DNA from: Lentzea sp. NBRC 105346
GTDB lineage: Bacteria > Actinomycetota > Actinomycetes > Mycobacteriales > Pseudonocardiaceae
NCBI RefSeq assembly: GCF_030269605.1
Contig: NZ_BSTQ01000007.1
Location: forward strand, 297,523 to 361,522
DNA length: 64,000 nt
Direction: 5' to 3'
Part shown: positions 27,815 through 36,160 of the stretch, in pieces
Numbering within the stretch: position 1 is the stretch's first letter
How the letters are laid out: every line of letters starts with the position of its first letter
Translations under genes and position numbers: made by a program
Notes under the pieces: model-generated
What the model saw: only the letters and a program-made list of their open reading frames with translations
The model's database searches: none
Told to the model about the DNA's origin: nothing

Positions 27815-27975
27815 GACACCGACAGCCAACAAAAGAACAACCACGCACGAAACCGGCAGCCAAGCGACCACGCACGCAACCGGCAGCCAAACGAGCAACC
27901 ACGCAACCGGCAGCCAAACGAGCAACCACGCAAGCGGCAGCCAAACGAGCAACCACGGAACCGGCACCCGAGCAA
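27815..27975 (+). repeat. Right block of direct repeats, 27-bp period
   Basis: The same core as in the left block recurs at 27852, 27879, 27906, 27933 (one base changed) and 27960 (end changed), 27 bases apart, with a more diverged copy at about 27818. The unit is four bases shorter than in the left block, so the two arrays expanded separately after splitting. Confidence 0.88.
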
Positions 27976-28050
27976 AGACCAACCACGTGGAGGCGCGGTG
28001 GAGTCTCGCCGGAAGAGCACCGTGAGACTGTCACCTCCTAGCTTGATTCC

Positions 28051-28323
28051 ATGGAGATTCTGCGCCCGTTCCGGGAACGTATCGAGGTTCTGGACGGCCG
28101 GCTCGCCGAACTCATCGCCGACCGGCTGAAGGTGTGTTCCGAGGTCGCGAGAGTAAAGAAAGCCGAAGGAATCCCAATGATGCAGCCGGACCGCGTAGCC
28201 GCCGTGCGAGCCGCCTACGCCGAGCGCGGCCGCGCCCTGGGCGTGTCGCCTGACTTCATGTCCGAGCTGGCCAGACTGCTGATCGACGAGGCCTGCCGGC
28301 TCGAGGACGAGATCATCGGCTAG
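28051..28323 (+). CDS. AroQ-type chorismate mutase, PapB-like (possible 4-amino-4-deoxychorismate mutase)
   Basis: 90 residues, the size of a stand-alone AroQ chorismate mutase. Helix 1 'FRERIEVLDGRLAELIADRLKVCSEVARVKKAEGIPMMQPDRVAAVR' carries the two conserved Arg and the Lys of the active site; the end 'LIDEACRLEDEIIG' and the 'IPMMQPDR' signature resemble the short mutases of 4-aminophenylalanine pathways (PapB/CmlD type) more than housekeeping enzymes. It rearranges chorismate, or its 4-amino-4-deoxy analogue, to (amino)prephenate. The matching dehydrogenase lies at 40071-40934. First gene of the cluster, just before the SARP regulator. Confidence 0.85.
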   Translation: MEILRPFRERIEVLDGRLAELIADRLKVCSEVARVKKAEGIPMMQPDRVAAVRAAYAERGRALGVSPDFMSELARLLIDEACRLEDEIIG

Positions 28324-28402
28324 ACCTTCGAGGTGCGCTCAAGTTTCGTTCCACCTCCCGCTGCGAGAGTTCGGTCGACACTCCGACAGCCGGGGGGCGG
28401 GT

Positions 28403-30457
28403 ATGGATACCGAGGTTTTCTTCCGCATTCTTGGGCCACTTCAGGTGACCATAGGCGGGAAAGTGGTACAGCTCGCCAAGAATCGGCAGCTGACGGTTCT
28501 CGCGTTGTTGCTGACCGAGGCGAACAAGGTCGTGTCGGTGGGCCGGATCATCGACGCCGTCTGGGGGGACGCGCCGCCGGTCACCGCGGACAAGCAGATC
28601 CAGACGTGTGTGTGGCGGCTGCGCAGCGCGTTCGAGCGGGCCGGTGGGACCGGGCTGATCGAGACCGCGCGCGGCGGGTACCTGTTGCGGCTGCCCGAAG
28701 GGTGCCTGGACGCGCAGGTGTTCGAGAAGTCGATGCTGCGCGGGCGGGAGCGGGCTGAGGACGGTGACCTTGGCGGGGCTGTTGAGGAGTATCGGGCGGC
28801 GCTGAACCTTTTCCAAGGCAGGCCGCTTGCCGAACTCGAGAGTCCAGCGATCGAGGCCGTTGCGGCGTACTGGGCAGAGCGCAGACTCTCAGTGCTCGAG
28901 GAGTGCCTCGACATCGAGCTTGCCATGGGACGTCACCGCGAGCTCGTCAGCGAGCTGCGGCTGCTGGTGGACGAGCACCCGCTCAGGGAACAGCTCCGCG
29001 GCCGGCTGATGACCGCGCTCTACCTGTCCGACCGCCGGGCCGACGCGCTCGCCGTGTACCGGGCGGGACGGGCGACGCTCGTCAGCAACCTCGGGCTCGA
29101 CCCGTGTGCACGGTTGCAGGACCTGCACCGGCGGATCATCGCCGGGCAACCGATCTCTTCGCCGCAGCCACAGCGCGCGCGGTACGCCACGAAGATCCCG
29201 GCTCAACTTCCATCCGACGTCGGCGACTTCACCGGGCGCGCCGAGCACCTCGAGTGGCTCGATCACGAGCTGCGCAAGGGATCCCCGACCATCGCGCTCA
29301 TCGGGCGCGGCGGGGTGGGCAAGTCGGCGCTCGCCGTGCACGCCGCGCACCGGGCGCGGGAGCGGTTCCCGGACGGGCAGTTGCACGCGGACCTGAAGGA
29401 CCGGCGGCCGCAGGACGTGCTGCACGGGTTCCTGTCCGCGCTCGGGACGCCTGAGCGCAGCATTCCCGCGGACCTGGCCAACCAGGCCACGTTGTTCCGC
29501 AGCATCACCGCGGGCAAGCGGTTGCTGGTCGTGCTGGACGACGCGGCCAGCGGCGCGCAGATCGAACCGTTGCTGCCCGGAGGCAGCGACAGCGCGGTGA
29601 TCGTGACGTCGCAGTCCGGGCTCGTCGAGACGCCGGGGCTGGCCGTGCGGCAGATCGGTGGGCTGGAGTCGTCGGACGGCGTGCAGTTGCTGGCGCGGCT
29701 CATCGGCAACGAGCGGGTTGCGCGGGAGCCGGAGAACGCGCGCGTGATCGTCGAGCTGTGCGGGCACCTGCCGCTCGCGATCCGGGCCGCCGGCGCGCGG
29801 CTGCACACCAGGCCGACCGCGCGGCTCGACCGGTTCGCCGAGCAGCTGAGCGACGAGACGCGGCGCATCGCCGAGCTCACCTACGGCTCGCTCGACACCG
29901 GCGCTCGCCTGTCCGCCGCCGCGGACCGGCTCACCCTGCAGGAACGCGAGCTGTGGCTGAAGCTCAGCATCCCGGACCTGCCGCAGATCTCGGCGTGGGT
30001 GGCGGCCGTGGTCGCGGGCGGTTCGGAGGACGAGGCGCAGCGGTTGCTGGACAAGCTCGTCGACCACCAGCTGCTCGACGTCGTCACGGAGAACCAGCTG
30101 GGCGGCACGCACTACGAGTTCCACCCGCTCACCCGGCTGCGGGCCCGGCAGCTCGCTGATGTGGAGCTCGACCACGAGGAGCTGGCGAGCGCGCTGGACC
30201 GGCTCGTGGACGTGTTCTCGTGGCTGGAGAACCAGGCCCGGCATCCCGCGCAGGCGATGAGCGCGCCGGACGCGATCGTGCAGATCGGTCCCGGCCTGCT
30301 GCGCGACGTCACGCAGCGCGCCGAGCTGTGGCTGGCGCAGGAACGGTCGAACCTGCCGTGGCTGCACAAGCTCGCCATCGCCCGGCCGCACCGGCCGCCG
30401 CTGGCCGCGTTCGCGACGCCGCTACCCGTCCCGCGTCCTGGCCATCACGTCGCCTAG
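28403..30457 (+). CDS. SARP-family (AfsR/DnrI-like) transcriptional activator with NB-ARC ATPase domain
   Basis: 684 residues. Residues 1-95: OmpR-type winged helix ('FRILGPLQVTIGGKVVQLAKNRQLTVLALLL', 'WGDAPPVTADKQIQTCVWRLR'). Residues 100-245: BTAD domain ('FEKSMLRGRERAEDGDLGGAVEEYRAALNLFQGRPLAEL', 'LREQLRGRLMTALYLSDRRADALAVYRAGRATLVSNLGLDP'). Residues 270-560: NB-ARC ATPase with P-loop 'GRGGVGKSALAVHAAH' (about 302) and 'LLVVLDDAASGAQIEPLLPG'. No TPR tail. Start has GGGGGGCGGG upstream. The likely pathway-specific activator of the cluster. Its last 36 bases overlap the convergent exporter gene. Confidence 0.9.
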   Translation: MDTEVFFRILGPLQVTIGGKVVQLAKNRQLTVLALLLTEANKVVSVGRIIDAVWGDAPPVTADKQIQTCVWRLRSAFERAGGTGLIETARGGYLLRLPEGCLDAQVFEKSMLRGRERAEDGDLGGAVEEYRAALNLFQGRPLAELESPAIEAVAAYWAERRLSVLEECLDIELAMGRHRELVSELRLLVDEHPLREQLRGRLMTALYLSDRRADALAVYRAGRATLVSNLGLDPCARLQDLHRRIIAGQPISSPQPQRARYATKIPAQLPSDVGDFTGRAEHLEWLDHELRKGSPTIALIGRGGVGKSALAVHAAHRARERFPDGQLHADLKDRRPQDVLHGFLSALGTPERSIPADLANQATLFRSITAGKRLLVVLDDAASGAQIEPLLPGGSDSAVIVTSQSGLVETPGLAVRQIGGLESSDGVQLLARLIGNERVAREPENARVIVELCGHLPLAIRAAGARLHTRPTARLDRFAEQLSDETRRIAELTYGSLDTGARLSAAADRLTLQERELWLKLSIPDLPQISAWVAAVVAGGSEDEAQRLLDKLVDHQLLDVVTENQLGGTHYEFHPLTRLRARQLADVELDHEELASALDRLVDVFSWLENQARHPAQAMSAPDAIVQIGPGLLRDVTQRAELWLAQERSNLPWLHKLAIARPHRPPLAAFATPLPVPRPGHHVA

Positions 30458-31255
30458 CTGGGAGATCACCAACCCCAGCAGGACGATCGCGCTGCCGGTC
30501 AGCGTCCACGCGGTCACGTGCTCACCGAGCAGCGCGACACCGCCGACGACGCTGACCACCGGGTACAGGTTCAGCAGGAGCCCGGCCCGCGTACTGCCGA
30601 CGACCGCGACCCCGTGGTTCCACAGCAGCATGCCGATCAGGTGCGGGCCCAGGCCGTAGAGGAACAGCACGATCCACGCCGTTGTGGACAGGTGCTGCGT
30701 GAACACCGCGCGAACCGAGAACAGCAGCAGCGGGAACGTCCCGATCCACAACGTCACCGCGCTCACCCGAAGCGCCCCGTACCGGTGCACGAGCGGCCCG
30801 ACGGCGACCGAGTACACGCCCCACATGAAGGCGCCCAGCAACACCAGGGACGCGCCGAGCAGCATCGACGAGTCGAACGCGACACCGCCGCCCACGCTCA
30901 ACGTCACGACACCCAGGAAAGCCACCACGAACCCCAGCAGCAACGGCCGGGTCAACCGTTCCCGCAGGAACACGACGCCGAGCAGCGCGATCCACAGTGG
31001 CTCGGTGGCGAGCAGCACGCCGGCCAGACCGGCCTGGACGTGCTGAATGCCGTACGTCATCGGGATGTTGTAGCCGACGATCCCGACCAGCCCGCACGCG
31101 ATCATTCTGCGGGACAAGGGAATCGGCCGGATCCACGGCAGCAGCGGCGCGAAGCACACCGACGCGAACGCCAGGCGGATCGCGATCACGCCCAGTGGGT
31201 CCGCGGACAGCACGAGGTACCGGGTGGCGACCGGCGCCAGGCCCCAGAGGACCAT
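30422..31255 (-). CDS. EamA/DMT-family transporter, likely product or intermediate exporter
   Basis: 277 residues with about ten membrane helices in two EamA repeats (repeat 1 'GLVGIVGYNIPMTYGIQHVQAGLAGVLLATEPLWIALLGVVFLRERLTR', repeat 2 'LYGLGPHLIGMLLWNHGVAVVGSTRAGLLLNLYPVVSVVGGVALLGEHVT'). The apparent first helix begins within the codons before ATG 31255, so translation may start upstream at a rare start codon in the 44-base gap; the N-terminus is uncertain. Last gene of the nine-gene carrier-protein operon, so it most likely exports the final product or confers self-resistance. Confidence 0.82.
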   Translation of the reverse strand: MVLWGLAPVATRYLVLSADPLGVIAIRLAFASVCFAPLLPWIRPIPLSRRMIACGLVGIVGYNIPMTYGIQHVQAGLAGVLLATEPLWIALLGVVFLRERLTRPLLLGFVVAFLGVVTLSVGGGVAFDSSMLLGASLVLLGAFMWGVYSVAVGPLVHRYGALRVSAVTLWIGTFPLLLFSVRAVFTQHLSTTAWIVLFLYGLGPHLIGMLLWNHGVAVVGSTRAGLLLNLYPVVSVVGGVALLGEHVTAWTLTGSAIVLLGLVISQLGDVMARTRDG

Positions 31256-31299
31256 CGCGACGGAGATCGCGAGGAACGCTGGGGCCTGGCGCTGGTGGT

Positions 31300-32331
31300 C
31301 TATGAAGCGAGCGTAACGGCGAGCCGCTCCAGGGCGTCGGTCAACACGTCGATGGCTCGCCCGTACTCGGTGAGGTCGATGTGCTCGCGGTCGGTGTGGT
31401 CGAGCGACGAGTCACCCGGCCCGTACACCGCCATCGGCACCTGCCACGCGGGCTCGACGATGTTGAGGTCCGCGGTACCGGTCTTCAGCTTGAGCCGCGG
31501 GCGTTCCCCGCGGGCGCGAATGGCCGCGTTCAACGCCTGGACCGCGGCCCCTGCCGTGTCCACACGGACCGCGGGCGTGCGGTCCGTGATGTCCAGCAGG
31601 TCATCACCAGCCGCAGAGACCACGAACGATTCGAACGCCGGCAGGTCGAACCCCGGCGGCGTGCGCACCGACAGGGTGATCGAGGCGGCCTCGATGTCGC
31701 CGGTCATCTCGACGAGTGTCGGGATAGGACGGTCGAACGCCTTCTCGGAGTCCGAGGCACAGTAGGAGACCACCTTGTTCCAGAACGCCACGGCCGCCTC
31801 GGAGGCCTTCTCCTCGGGGCTCGCGGTGTGCACGGACGGCCGGCTGACGTCGAGCCGCATCATGACGCGGCCCTTGTAGCCGATGCCGACGCCGGCCCAC
31901 CCATTGGGCTCGCCGACGTAGCCCGCAGCCGGGCGGAACGTCTCGGCGAGGTGCGTGGCGCCCTTGCCGAACGTCTCCTCCTCGACCACCCCGGCGACGA
32001 CGACCTGCACGCCTTCCAGCCGCGCCGACGCCGCGGCACAGATGAACGTGGCCAGCGGCCCCTTGGCGTCGACCGTGCCGCGCCCGTACAGCAGCGTGCC
32101 CTCCTGGCGGATCGGCACCTGGCTCGGCACGGTGTCCATGTGCCCGACCAGCATGATCATCGGGGCGTCGGCAGGACCGCGGCGCGCGATCACGTTGCCG
32201 ACCTCGTCGACATAACTCTCGTCGAACCCCAGGTCTGGCAGCACCTCGGCGAGGTAGGCGGCCAGCGCCGACTCCTCCCCCGACGGCGACGGGATGTCGA
32301 CCATCCGCCGCAGCAGCTCTTCGGCGTTCAT
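31300..32331 (-). CDS. lysK: LysK-type hydrolase releasing the amino acid from the carrier protein (M20 family)
   Basis: 343 residues. M20/ArgE-DapE metallopeptidase motifs in order: 'VGHMDTVPS' (His and Asp metal ligands), 'GRGTVDAKGPLA' (bridging Asp), 'VVEEETFGKGATHL' (catalytic Glu and ligand Glu), and 'HTDREHIDLTEYGRAID' (last His). The short length and 'GEPNGWAGVGIGYKGR' match [LysW]-lysine/ornithine hydrolases rather than dipeptidases. It cuts the isopeptide bond between the carrier's C-terminal Glu and the finished amino acid. ATG overlaps the stop of the kinase gene (ATGA). Confidence 0.88.
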   Translation of the reverse strand: MNAEELLRRMVDIPSPSGEESALAAYLAEVLPDLGFDESYVDEVGNVIARRGPADAPMIMLVGHMDTVPSQVPIRQEGTLLYGRGTVDAKGPLATFICAAASARLEGVQVVVAGVVEEETFGKGATHLAETFRPAAGYVGEPNGWAGVGIGYKGRVMMRLDVSRPSVHTASPEEKASEAAVAFWNKVVSYCASDSEKAFDRPIPTLVEMTGDIEAASITLSVRTPPGFDLPAFESFVVSAAGDDLLDITDRTPAVRVDTAGAAVQALNAAIRARGERPRLKLKTGTADLNIVEPAWQVPMAVYGPGDSSLDHTDREHIDLTEYGRAIDVLTDALERLAVTLAS

Positions 32332-33140
32332 TGAACGTCCCCCTCGACGAACGTCGTTCCGGCACCGGCCCGCGCGGCGTGCACGGGCGAGTCCGAGCGG
32401 CCGTCCGCGAGGACGACGTGCGGCACTCCCGCCCGATGCGCGTCACCCGCGCTGCGCAGCTTCACCTTCATGCGGCCGCCCGCCACGTCCAGGTACTCCT
32501 CGAACCGGCCGGACGGCAGCCGGGTGACCAGGCTCGACGGATCCGCGGCGTCCAGCAGCAGGCCCGGCACGTTGGACAGGATGATCAACCAGTCCGCGCC
32601 CAGCGACATCGCGAGCTCGGCGGCGAACCGGTCCGCGTCCACGTTCAACGGCCCCACAGCGGGATCCAACGCCGGCGGAGACACCACGGGCACGAACCCG
32701 GCGTCCAGCAACGTCCGAACCAACGTGGGATCCACGGAGACGATCCGGCCGGCGAGGTCATCGCGGACGACACGTTCCTCGCCGTCGACCACGACCCGCG
32801 CGGGCGGGTTGCGCCGTGCCGTGACCAGGCCACCGTCTATTCCGGACAGTCCGACCGCGCGCACCCCCATGCCCAGCAGCGACACCGTCAGCGGCGGCTT
32901 GACGCGACCGAGCATTCCCAAAGTGAGAACGTCCAACGCGAGCGAATCCGTATAACGGCTGCGACGCCCCTTCGTTGAGGTGAGATAGCGAGGCGGACGA
33001 CCCAGCTCGAGCGCGAGCTTGTCGGACTCCGCACCACCGCCGTGCACGACGACGACGGACGCGCCGGAGAGCACCAGGTCCCGGATGTCGGCACACGCAC
33101 GGGACATGTCGTCGCCGAGCGAACCACCGACCTTGATCAC
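32328..33140 (-). CDS. lysZ: LysZ-type [carrier protein]-glutamate kinase (ArgB family)
   Basis: 270 residues from GTG 33140, seven bases after the reductase stop. Amino-acid kinase fold: 'VIKVGGSLGDDMSRACADIRDLVLSGASVVVVHGGGAESDKL' (ATP and substrate glycine loops), 'GLSGIDGGLVTA', 'PLNVDADRFAAELAMSLGADWLIILSNVPGLLLDA' (nucleotide-binding), and Lys in 'GGRMKVKLRSAGDAHRAGVPHVVLADGR'. Phosphorylates the side carboxylate of the glutamate attached to the carrier. An upstream start would extend into the reductase gene with no family similarity. Confidence 0.9.
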   Translation of the reverse strand: MIKVGGSLGDDMSRACADIRDLVLSGASVVVVHGGGAESDKLALELGRPPRYLTSTKGRRSRYTDSLALDVLTLGMLGRVKPPLTVSLLGMGVRAVGLSGIDGGLVTARRNPPARVVVDGEERVVRDDLAGRIVSVDPTLVRTLLDAGFVPVVSPPALDPAVGPLNVDADRFAAELAMSLGADWLIILSNVPGLLLDAADPSSLVTRLPSGRFEEYLDVAGGRMKVKLRSAGDAHRAGVPHVVLADGRSDSPVHAARAGAGTTFVEGDVQ

Positions 33141-33147
33141 GTACGTC

Positions 33148-34170
33148 TCAGACCGGGTGGAGACCGGCGAACCGGAGTCCCGCGGCCTCGTCCCAGCCGG
33201 ACGCGATGTTGAAGCAGTGGACGGCATTGCCCGCACCCCCCTTCACCAGGTTGTCCAGTGCCGCCACGACGACGAGATGGTCGCCGTCGGCGTTCAGCGC
33301 GAAGCCGATGTCGCAGTAGTTGGTGCCGCTGAGGATCTTCGGCTCGGGCAGCCGGTGCAGCGCCGACCGTTCGCGTACCAGCCGGACGAACGGCTCGTTC
33401 CCATAGGCGGCCCGGAAAACGGACCACAGCTCGCGTTCGGAGACGCGGCGCGACGGCGTGACACGGCAGACGACCTGCACCCCGCGGACGGCCTCGATCG
33501 CGGTCACCGACATGTGCACGTGCGCCCCGGTCGACTGCCGGATCTCCGCGATGTGCCGGTGCCCGTGCGGTTTGGCCATGCGCAACGCGCCGCTGCGCTC
33601 CGGGTGGTGACTGCCCTCGTCGGGCGTGCGGCCGCCGCCGCTGGACCCGGTGCGCGCGTCGACCTGCACCGGTCCGTCGATCAACCCCGCCGCGGCCAGC
33701 GGGTGCAGCGCCAGGATCCCGGCGTTGGCCATGCAGCCGGCCACCGAGATGTGCGACGCACCGCGCAACTCGTCGCGGTGCAGCTCGGGAATCCCGCGCA
33801 CGAACTTGGCCAGCCATCCCGGATCCGGCGCCTGCCCGCGGTAATACTGTTCCCGCAACGAGTCGTCCACGATCCGGTGGTCCGCGCTCAGGTCGACGAT
33901 CCGCGGCGCCACCGACGCCCACCGGTCCATCGACGCGATCGCCGCGCCGTGCGGCACCGCGAGGAACACGACGTCGGCGGACGTGACCTCCTCGTCCGGC
34001 ACGAACACGAGATCCGTCTGGTCCCGCAGGTTGGGGTGCACCGAGCGCAGCGGCCGGCCGCTGTGCTTCGACGACGTGACGTGCGTGAGCTCGATCTCGG
34101 GATGCTGCAACAACAATCGGACGAGCTCACCGCCGATGTATCCGCCACCACCGATCACTGCCGCTCTCAT
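33148..34170 (-). CDS. lysY: LysY-type [carrier protein]-glutamyl-phosphate reductase (ArgC family)
   Basis: 340 residues. NADPH motif 'AVIGGGGYIGGELVRLLLQHPEIEL' (GxGxxG), catalytic Cys146 in 'SVAGCMANAGILALHPL', and the substrate part 'SGGGRTPDEGSHHPERSGALRMAKPHGHRHIAEI' with the His-rich loop found in ArgC/LysY. Reduces the acyl phosphate to the carrier-bound glutamate semialdehyde, which in this operon has no ArgD/LysJ aminotransferase but a transketolase waiting for it. Overlaps the ligase gene by ATGA (34167-34170). Confidence 0.92.
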   Translation of the reverse strand: MRAAVIGGGGYIGGELVRLLLQHPEIELTHVTSSKHSGRPLRSVHPNLRDQTDLVFVPDEEVTSADVVFLAVPHGAAIASMDRWASVAPRIVDLSADHRIVDDSLREQYYRGQAPDPGWLAKFVRGIPELHRDELRGASHISVAGCMANAGILALHPLAAAGLIDGPVQVDARTGSSGGGRTPDEGSHHPERSGALRMAKPHGHRHIAEIRQSTGAHVHMSVTAIEAVRGVQVVCRVTPSRRVSERELWSVFRAAYGNEPFVRLVRERSALHRLPEPKILSGTNYCDIGFALNADGDHLVVVAALDNLVKGGAGNAVHCFNIASGWDEAAGLRFAGLHPV

Positions 34171-35006
34171 CGCAGCAGCACCTCCTGAACGTGGTCCACG
34201 ATCAGCTCCGCGATGTCGACGTCCGCGACGGCCGCGAGCCCGTGGAACTCCATGGTGTGGTTGACCTCCGTGACGAGCAGCTCGCCGGTCGAGCGCTCGA
34301 TGAGGTCCACCGCGAGCATGCCGCCACCGACCGCCTCGGCAGCCCGCAGCGACAGCTTCACGAGGTCCGGTGTGAGCTCACATCGTTCCGTCGTGGCGCC
34401 GCGCGCGGTGTTGGTGATCCAGTGCTCGGACCGCCGGTACACCGCGGCCGCCACCCGGTCCCCCAGCACGATCACGCGGATGTCGCGACCGGGCTTGTCG
34501 ATGAGCTCCTGGACGTACCAGATGTTGTGCTGCGGTGACTTCAAAGCCTGCTTGTGTTCGATCAACGTCTCCGCGGCGTCGCGGTCGTTCACCTTGGACA
34601 GCAGGCGGCCCCAGGACCCGACGGCGGGCTTGACCACCGCCGGGTACCCGATCATCTCGATCGCCTGGAGCGCGGAATCCGGGGTGATCGACACGACGGT
34701 CCGCGGCGTCGGCAGACCGGCGCGCACGAGCGCCAGCGACGTGAGGATCTTGTCGCCGCAGGTGTCGATCACCGCACTGGAGTTGAGCACCTGATGACCC
34801 GTCGCCTCGAACAGCCGGGCGGCGTACACGCTGCGCGTGTGCGACATGATCCGGTTGAACACCCCGGTGTACCGGCGTGCCGAACCGGCGAGGTCCTGCA
34901 CCAGCGTGCGGTCGTCGACCGCCTCGTAAGGGATCGCACGCCGTTCGAGCGCGGTGAAGATCATCCGCTCTTCCAGGCGCGCGCGGGTCGTCAGGACGGC
35001 CAGCAC
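34167..35006 (-). CDS. lysX: LysX-type ATP-grasp ligase loading glutamate on the carrier protein
   Basis: 279 residues from GTG 35006 (GGGGAG five bases upstream), two bases after the carrier-protein stop. ATP-grasp features: 'DKILTSLALVRAGLPTPRTVVS', 'IGYPAVVKPAVGSWGRLLSKVNDRDAAETLIEH' (Lys and Gly-rich loop), 'NIWYVQELIDKPGRDIRVIVLGDRVAAAVYRR', 'MLAVDLIERSTGELLVTEVNHTMEF' (metal-binding Glu/Asn). It uses ATP to join the amino group of glutamate to the C-terminal Glu of LysW. Whether it prefers Glu or aminoadipate cannot be fixed by eye; context argues for Glu. Confidence 0.92.
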   Translation of the reverse strand: MLAVLTTRARLEERMIFTALERRAIPYEAVDDRTLVQDLAGSARRYTGVFNRIMSHTRSVYAARLFEATGHQVLNSSAVIDTCGDKILTSLALVRAGLPTPRTVVSITPDSALQAIEMIGYPAVVKPAVGSWGRLLSKVNDRDAAETLIEHKQALKSPQHNIWYVQELIDKPGRDIRVIVLGDRVAAAVYRRSEHWITNTARGATTERCELTPDLVKLSLRAAEAVGGGMLAVDLIERSTGELLVTEVNHTMEFHGLAAVADVDIAELIVDHVQEVLLR

Positions 35007-35008
35007 GG

Positions 35009-35188
35009 TTACTCCCCGAAGTCTTCCTCGATCTCCGGCGCCAGCGCGAACTCGGCCGGGTCGAGGCTGATCACCTCGAGCTCGACCTTGCAGCCGGGGC
35101 ACACGACGATGGACGTCACCCGCAGCCCGTCCGGTACCGGTACGGTCTCCGTGCAGTCGGGGCAGGTGCTCACGGTGGCGGTTGTCAT
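35009..35188 (-). CDS. lysW: LysW-type amino-group carrier protein (AmCP), 59 residues
   Basis: Reads MTTATVSTCPDCTETV ... EIEEDFGE. Two CxxC pairs (Cys9/Cys12 and Cys30/Cys33) make the zinc ribbon; the acidic C-terminal half ends in EDFGE, the counterpart of the EDWGE tail of Thermus/Streptomyces LysW whose last Glu is the attachment point. Good start: AAAGGAAC nine bases before ATG 35188. It keeps the substrate amino group blocked and gives pathway enzymes an acidic handle. It sits between the transketolase and LysX genes, in the exact place expected in secondary-metabolite AmCP operons. Easily overlooked because of its size. Confidence 0.95.
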   Translation of the reverse strand: MTTATVSTCPDCTETVPVPDGLRVTSIVVCPGCKVELEVISLDPAEFALAPEIEEDFGE

Positions 35189-35215
35189 GACTTTGTTCCT
35201 TTCATCCCCAAAAAA

Positions 35216-36160
35216 TCATCCACTGTGGACGATCGCTCGTGCCGCGCTGACGACGTGCTCGGGTGAGACGCCGCCCGCCACGAGCTGTTCGCGATGGGTG
35301 CCCGGCTTGGCGCAGAACGCGTCCGCCAGCCCGACCCGCAGCACGCGGGTCGGCCGGTGCACGGAGACGGCCTCGGCGACCGCGCCACCGAGCCCGCCCA
35401 GCACCGAGTGGTCCTCGACGGTGACGATGCCTTTCGTCGTGCCCGCGGCCTTGATCAGTGCGGGCATGTCGAGGGGCTTGATCGTGTGCATGTTCAGCAC
35501 GGCGGCGTCGATGCCCTGTTCAGCCAGGCGATTCGCTGCTTCCAGTGCGAACAGGCAGGGGTACGAGCCGGCGGCGATGATCGTGACGTCCCGGCCGGCC
35601 CGCAGCTCGTTCGCCCGGCCGATGACGAAGTCGGTTTCGTTTTCGTAGACGGGATCGGTGGCGTTGCGGCCGATCCGCAGGTAGACCGGGCCGGGCAGGT
35701 AGGCGGCGGCCTTGACCATCCGCACGGTCTCCGCCGCGTCCGCCGGCGTCAGCACGGTCATGTTCGGCAGGGTGCGCATGGCCGCGATGTCCTGCTGCGC
35801 GTGGTGCGTCGGACCGAGGTGCGCGGCGGAGAACCCGGAGTGCGTGCCGACGATCCGCACCGGCAGGGCGTGGTAGGCGATGTCGACCTTCACCTGTTCC
35901 AGCGCCCTGGCCGACGCGAACGCCGCCATGGTGTTGACGAACGGCAGGATCCCCGTGCTCGCCAGCGCCGCGCCGACCGACATCAGGTTGGCCTCGGCGA
36001 TGCCGACGTCCACGTACTGATGCGGCAGCTCGTCCTGGAAGGTCTTCTCCAGACCGCCCGTGTCCGAGTCGAGGCACCAGATGCGGCTGTCCGAGCGGGC
36101 CAGCTCCAGCAGGGTGGCCCGGTAGGCCTCCCGGTCGGAGGCGGCGGTGGGACTGGTCAT
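35216..36160 (-). CDS. Transketolase C-terminal subunit (pyrimidine-binding + C domain)
   Basis: 314 residues from ATG 36160, overlapping the partner's stop (ATGA). Pyr domain: 'WCLDSDTGGLEKTFQDELPHQYVDVGIAEANLMSVGAALASTGILPFVNTMAAF' with the cofactor-activating Glu in 'GIAEAN', and 'HSGFSAAHLGPTHHAQQDIAAMRTLPNMTVLTPADAAE'. The C domain follows ('VTIIAAGSYPCLFALEAANRLAEQGIDAAVLNMHTIKPLD'). Together with the N-terminal subunit encoded upstream it forms one enzyme. In this operon it should move a two-carbon ketol unit onto the carrier-bound semialdehyde, giving a C7 hydroxy-ketone. Confidence 0.92.
   Translation of the reverse strand: MTSPTAASDREAYRATLLELARSDSRIWCLDSDTGGLEKTFQDELPHQYVDVGIAEANLMSVGAALASTGILPFVNTMAAFASARALEQVKVDIAYHALPVRIVGTHSGFSAAHLGPTHHAQQDIAAMRTLPNMTVLTPADAAETVRMVKAAAYLPGPVYLRIGRNATDPVYENETDFVIGRANELRAGRDVTIIAAGSYPCLFALEAANRLAEQGIDAAVLNMHTIKPLDMPALIKAAGTTKGIVTVEDHSVLGGLGGAVAEAVSVHRPTRVLRVGLADAFCAKPGTHREQLVAGGVSPEHVVSAARAIVHSG

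Larger units (their letters stand above)
27178..28050. other. 873-bp gene-free, repeat-rich spacer between chromosome backbone and biosynthetic cluster
   Basis: No reading frame here looks like a real gene: the open frames are made of the tandem repeats and translate to low-complexity Arg/Pro/Thr/Gln strings in several frames at once. The stretch contains two blocks of direct repeats (27485-27610 and 27815-27975) either side of a long imperfect palindrome (27659-27777). The first 300 bases after the terminator (27178-27480) hold no recognisable element. The promoter for the chorismate mutase gene must lie in the last bases before 28051. Confidence 0.7.

Noticed and set aside
27485..27975. CRISPR array
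   Set aside because: The repeats are contiguous units of 31 or 27 bp in which the between-core sequence is conserved too; there are no unique spacers, no leader and no cas genes.
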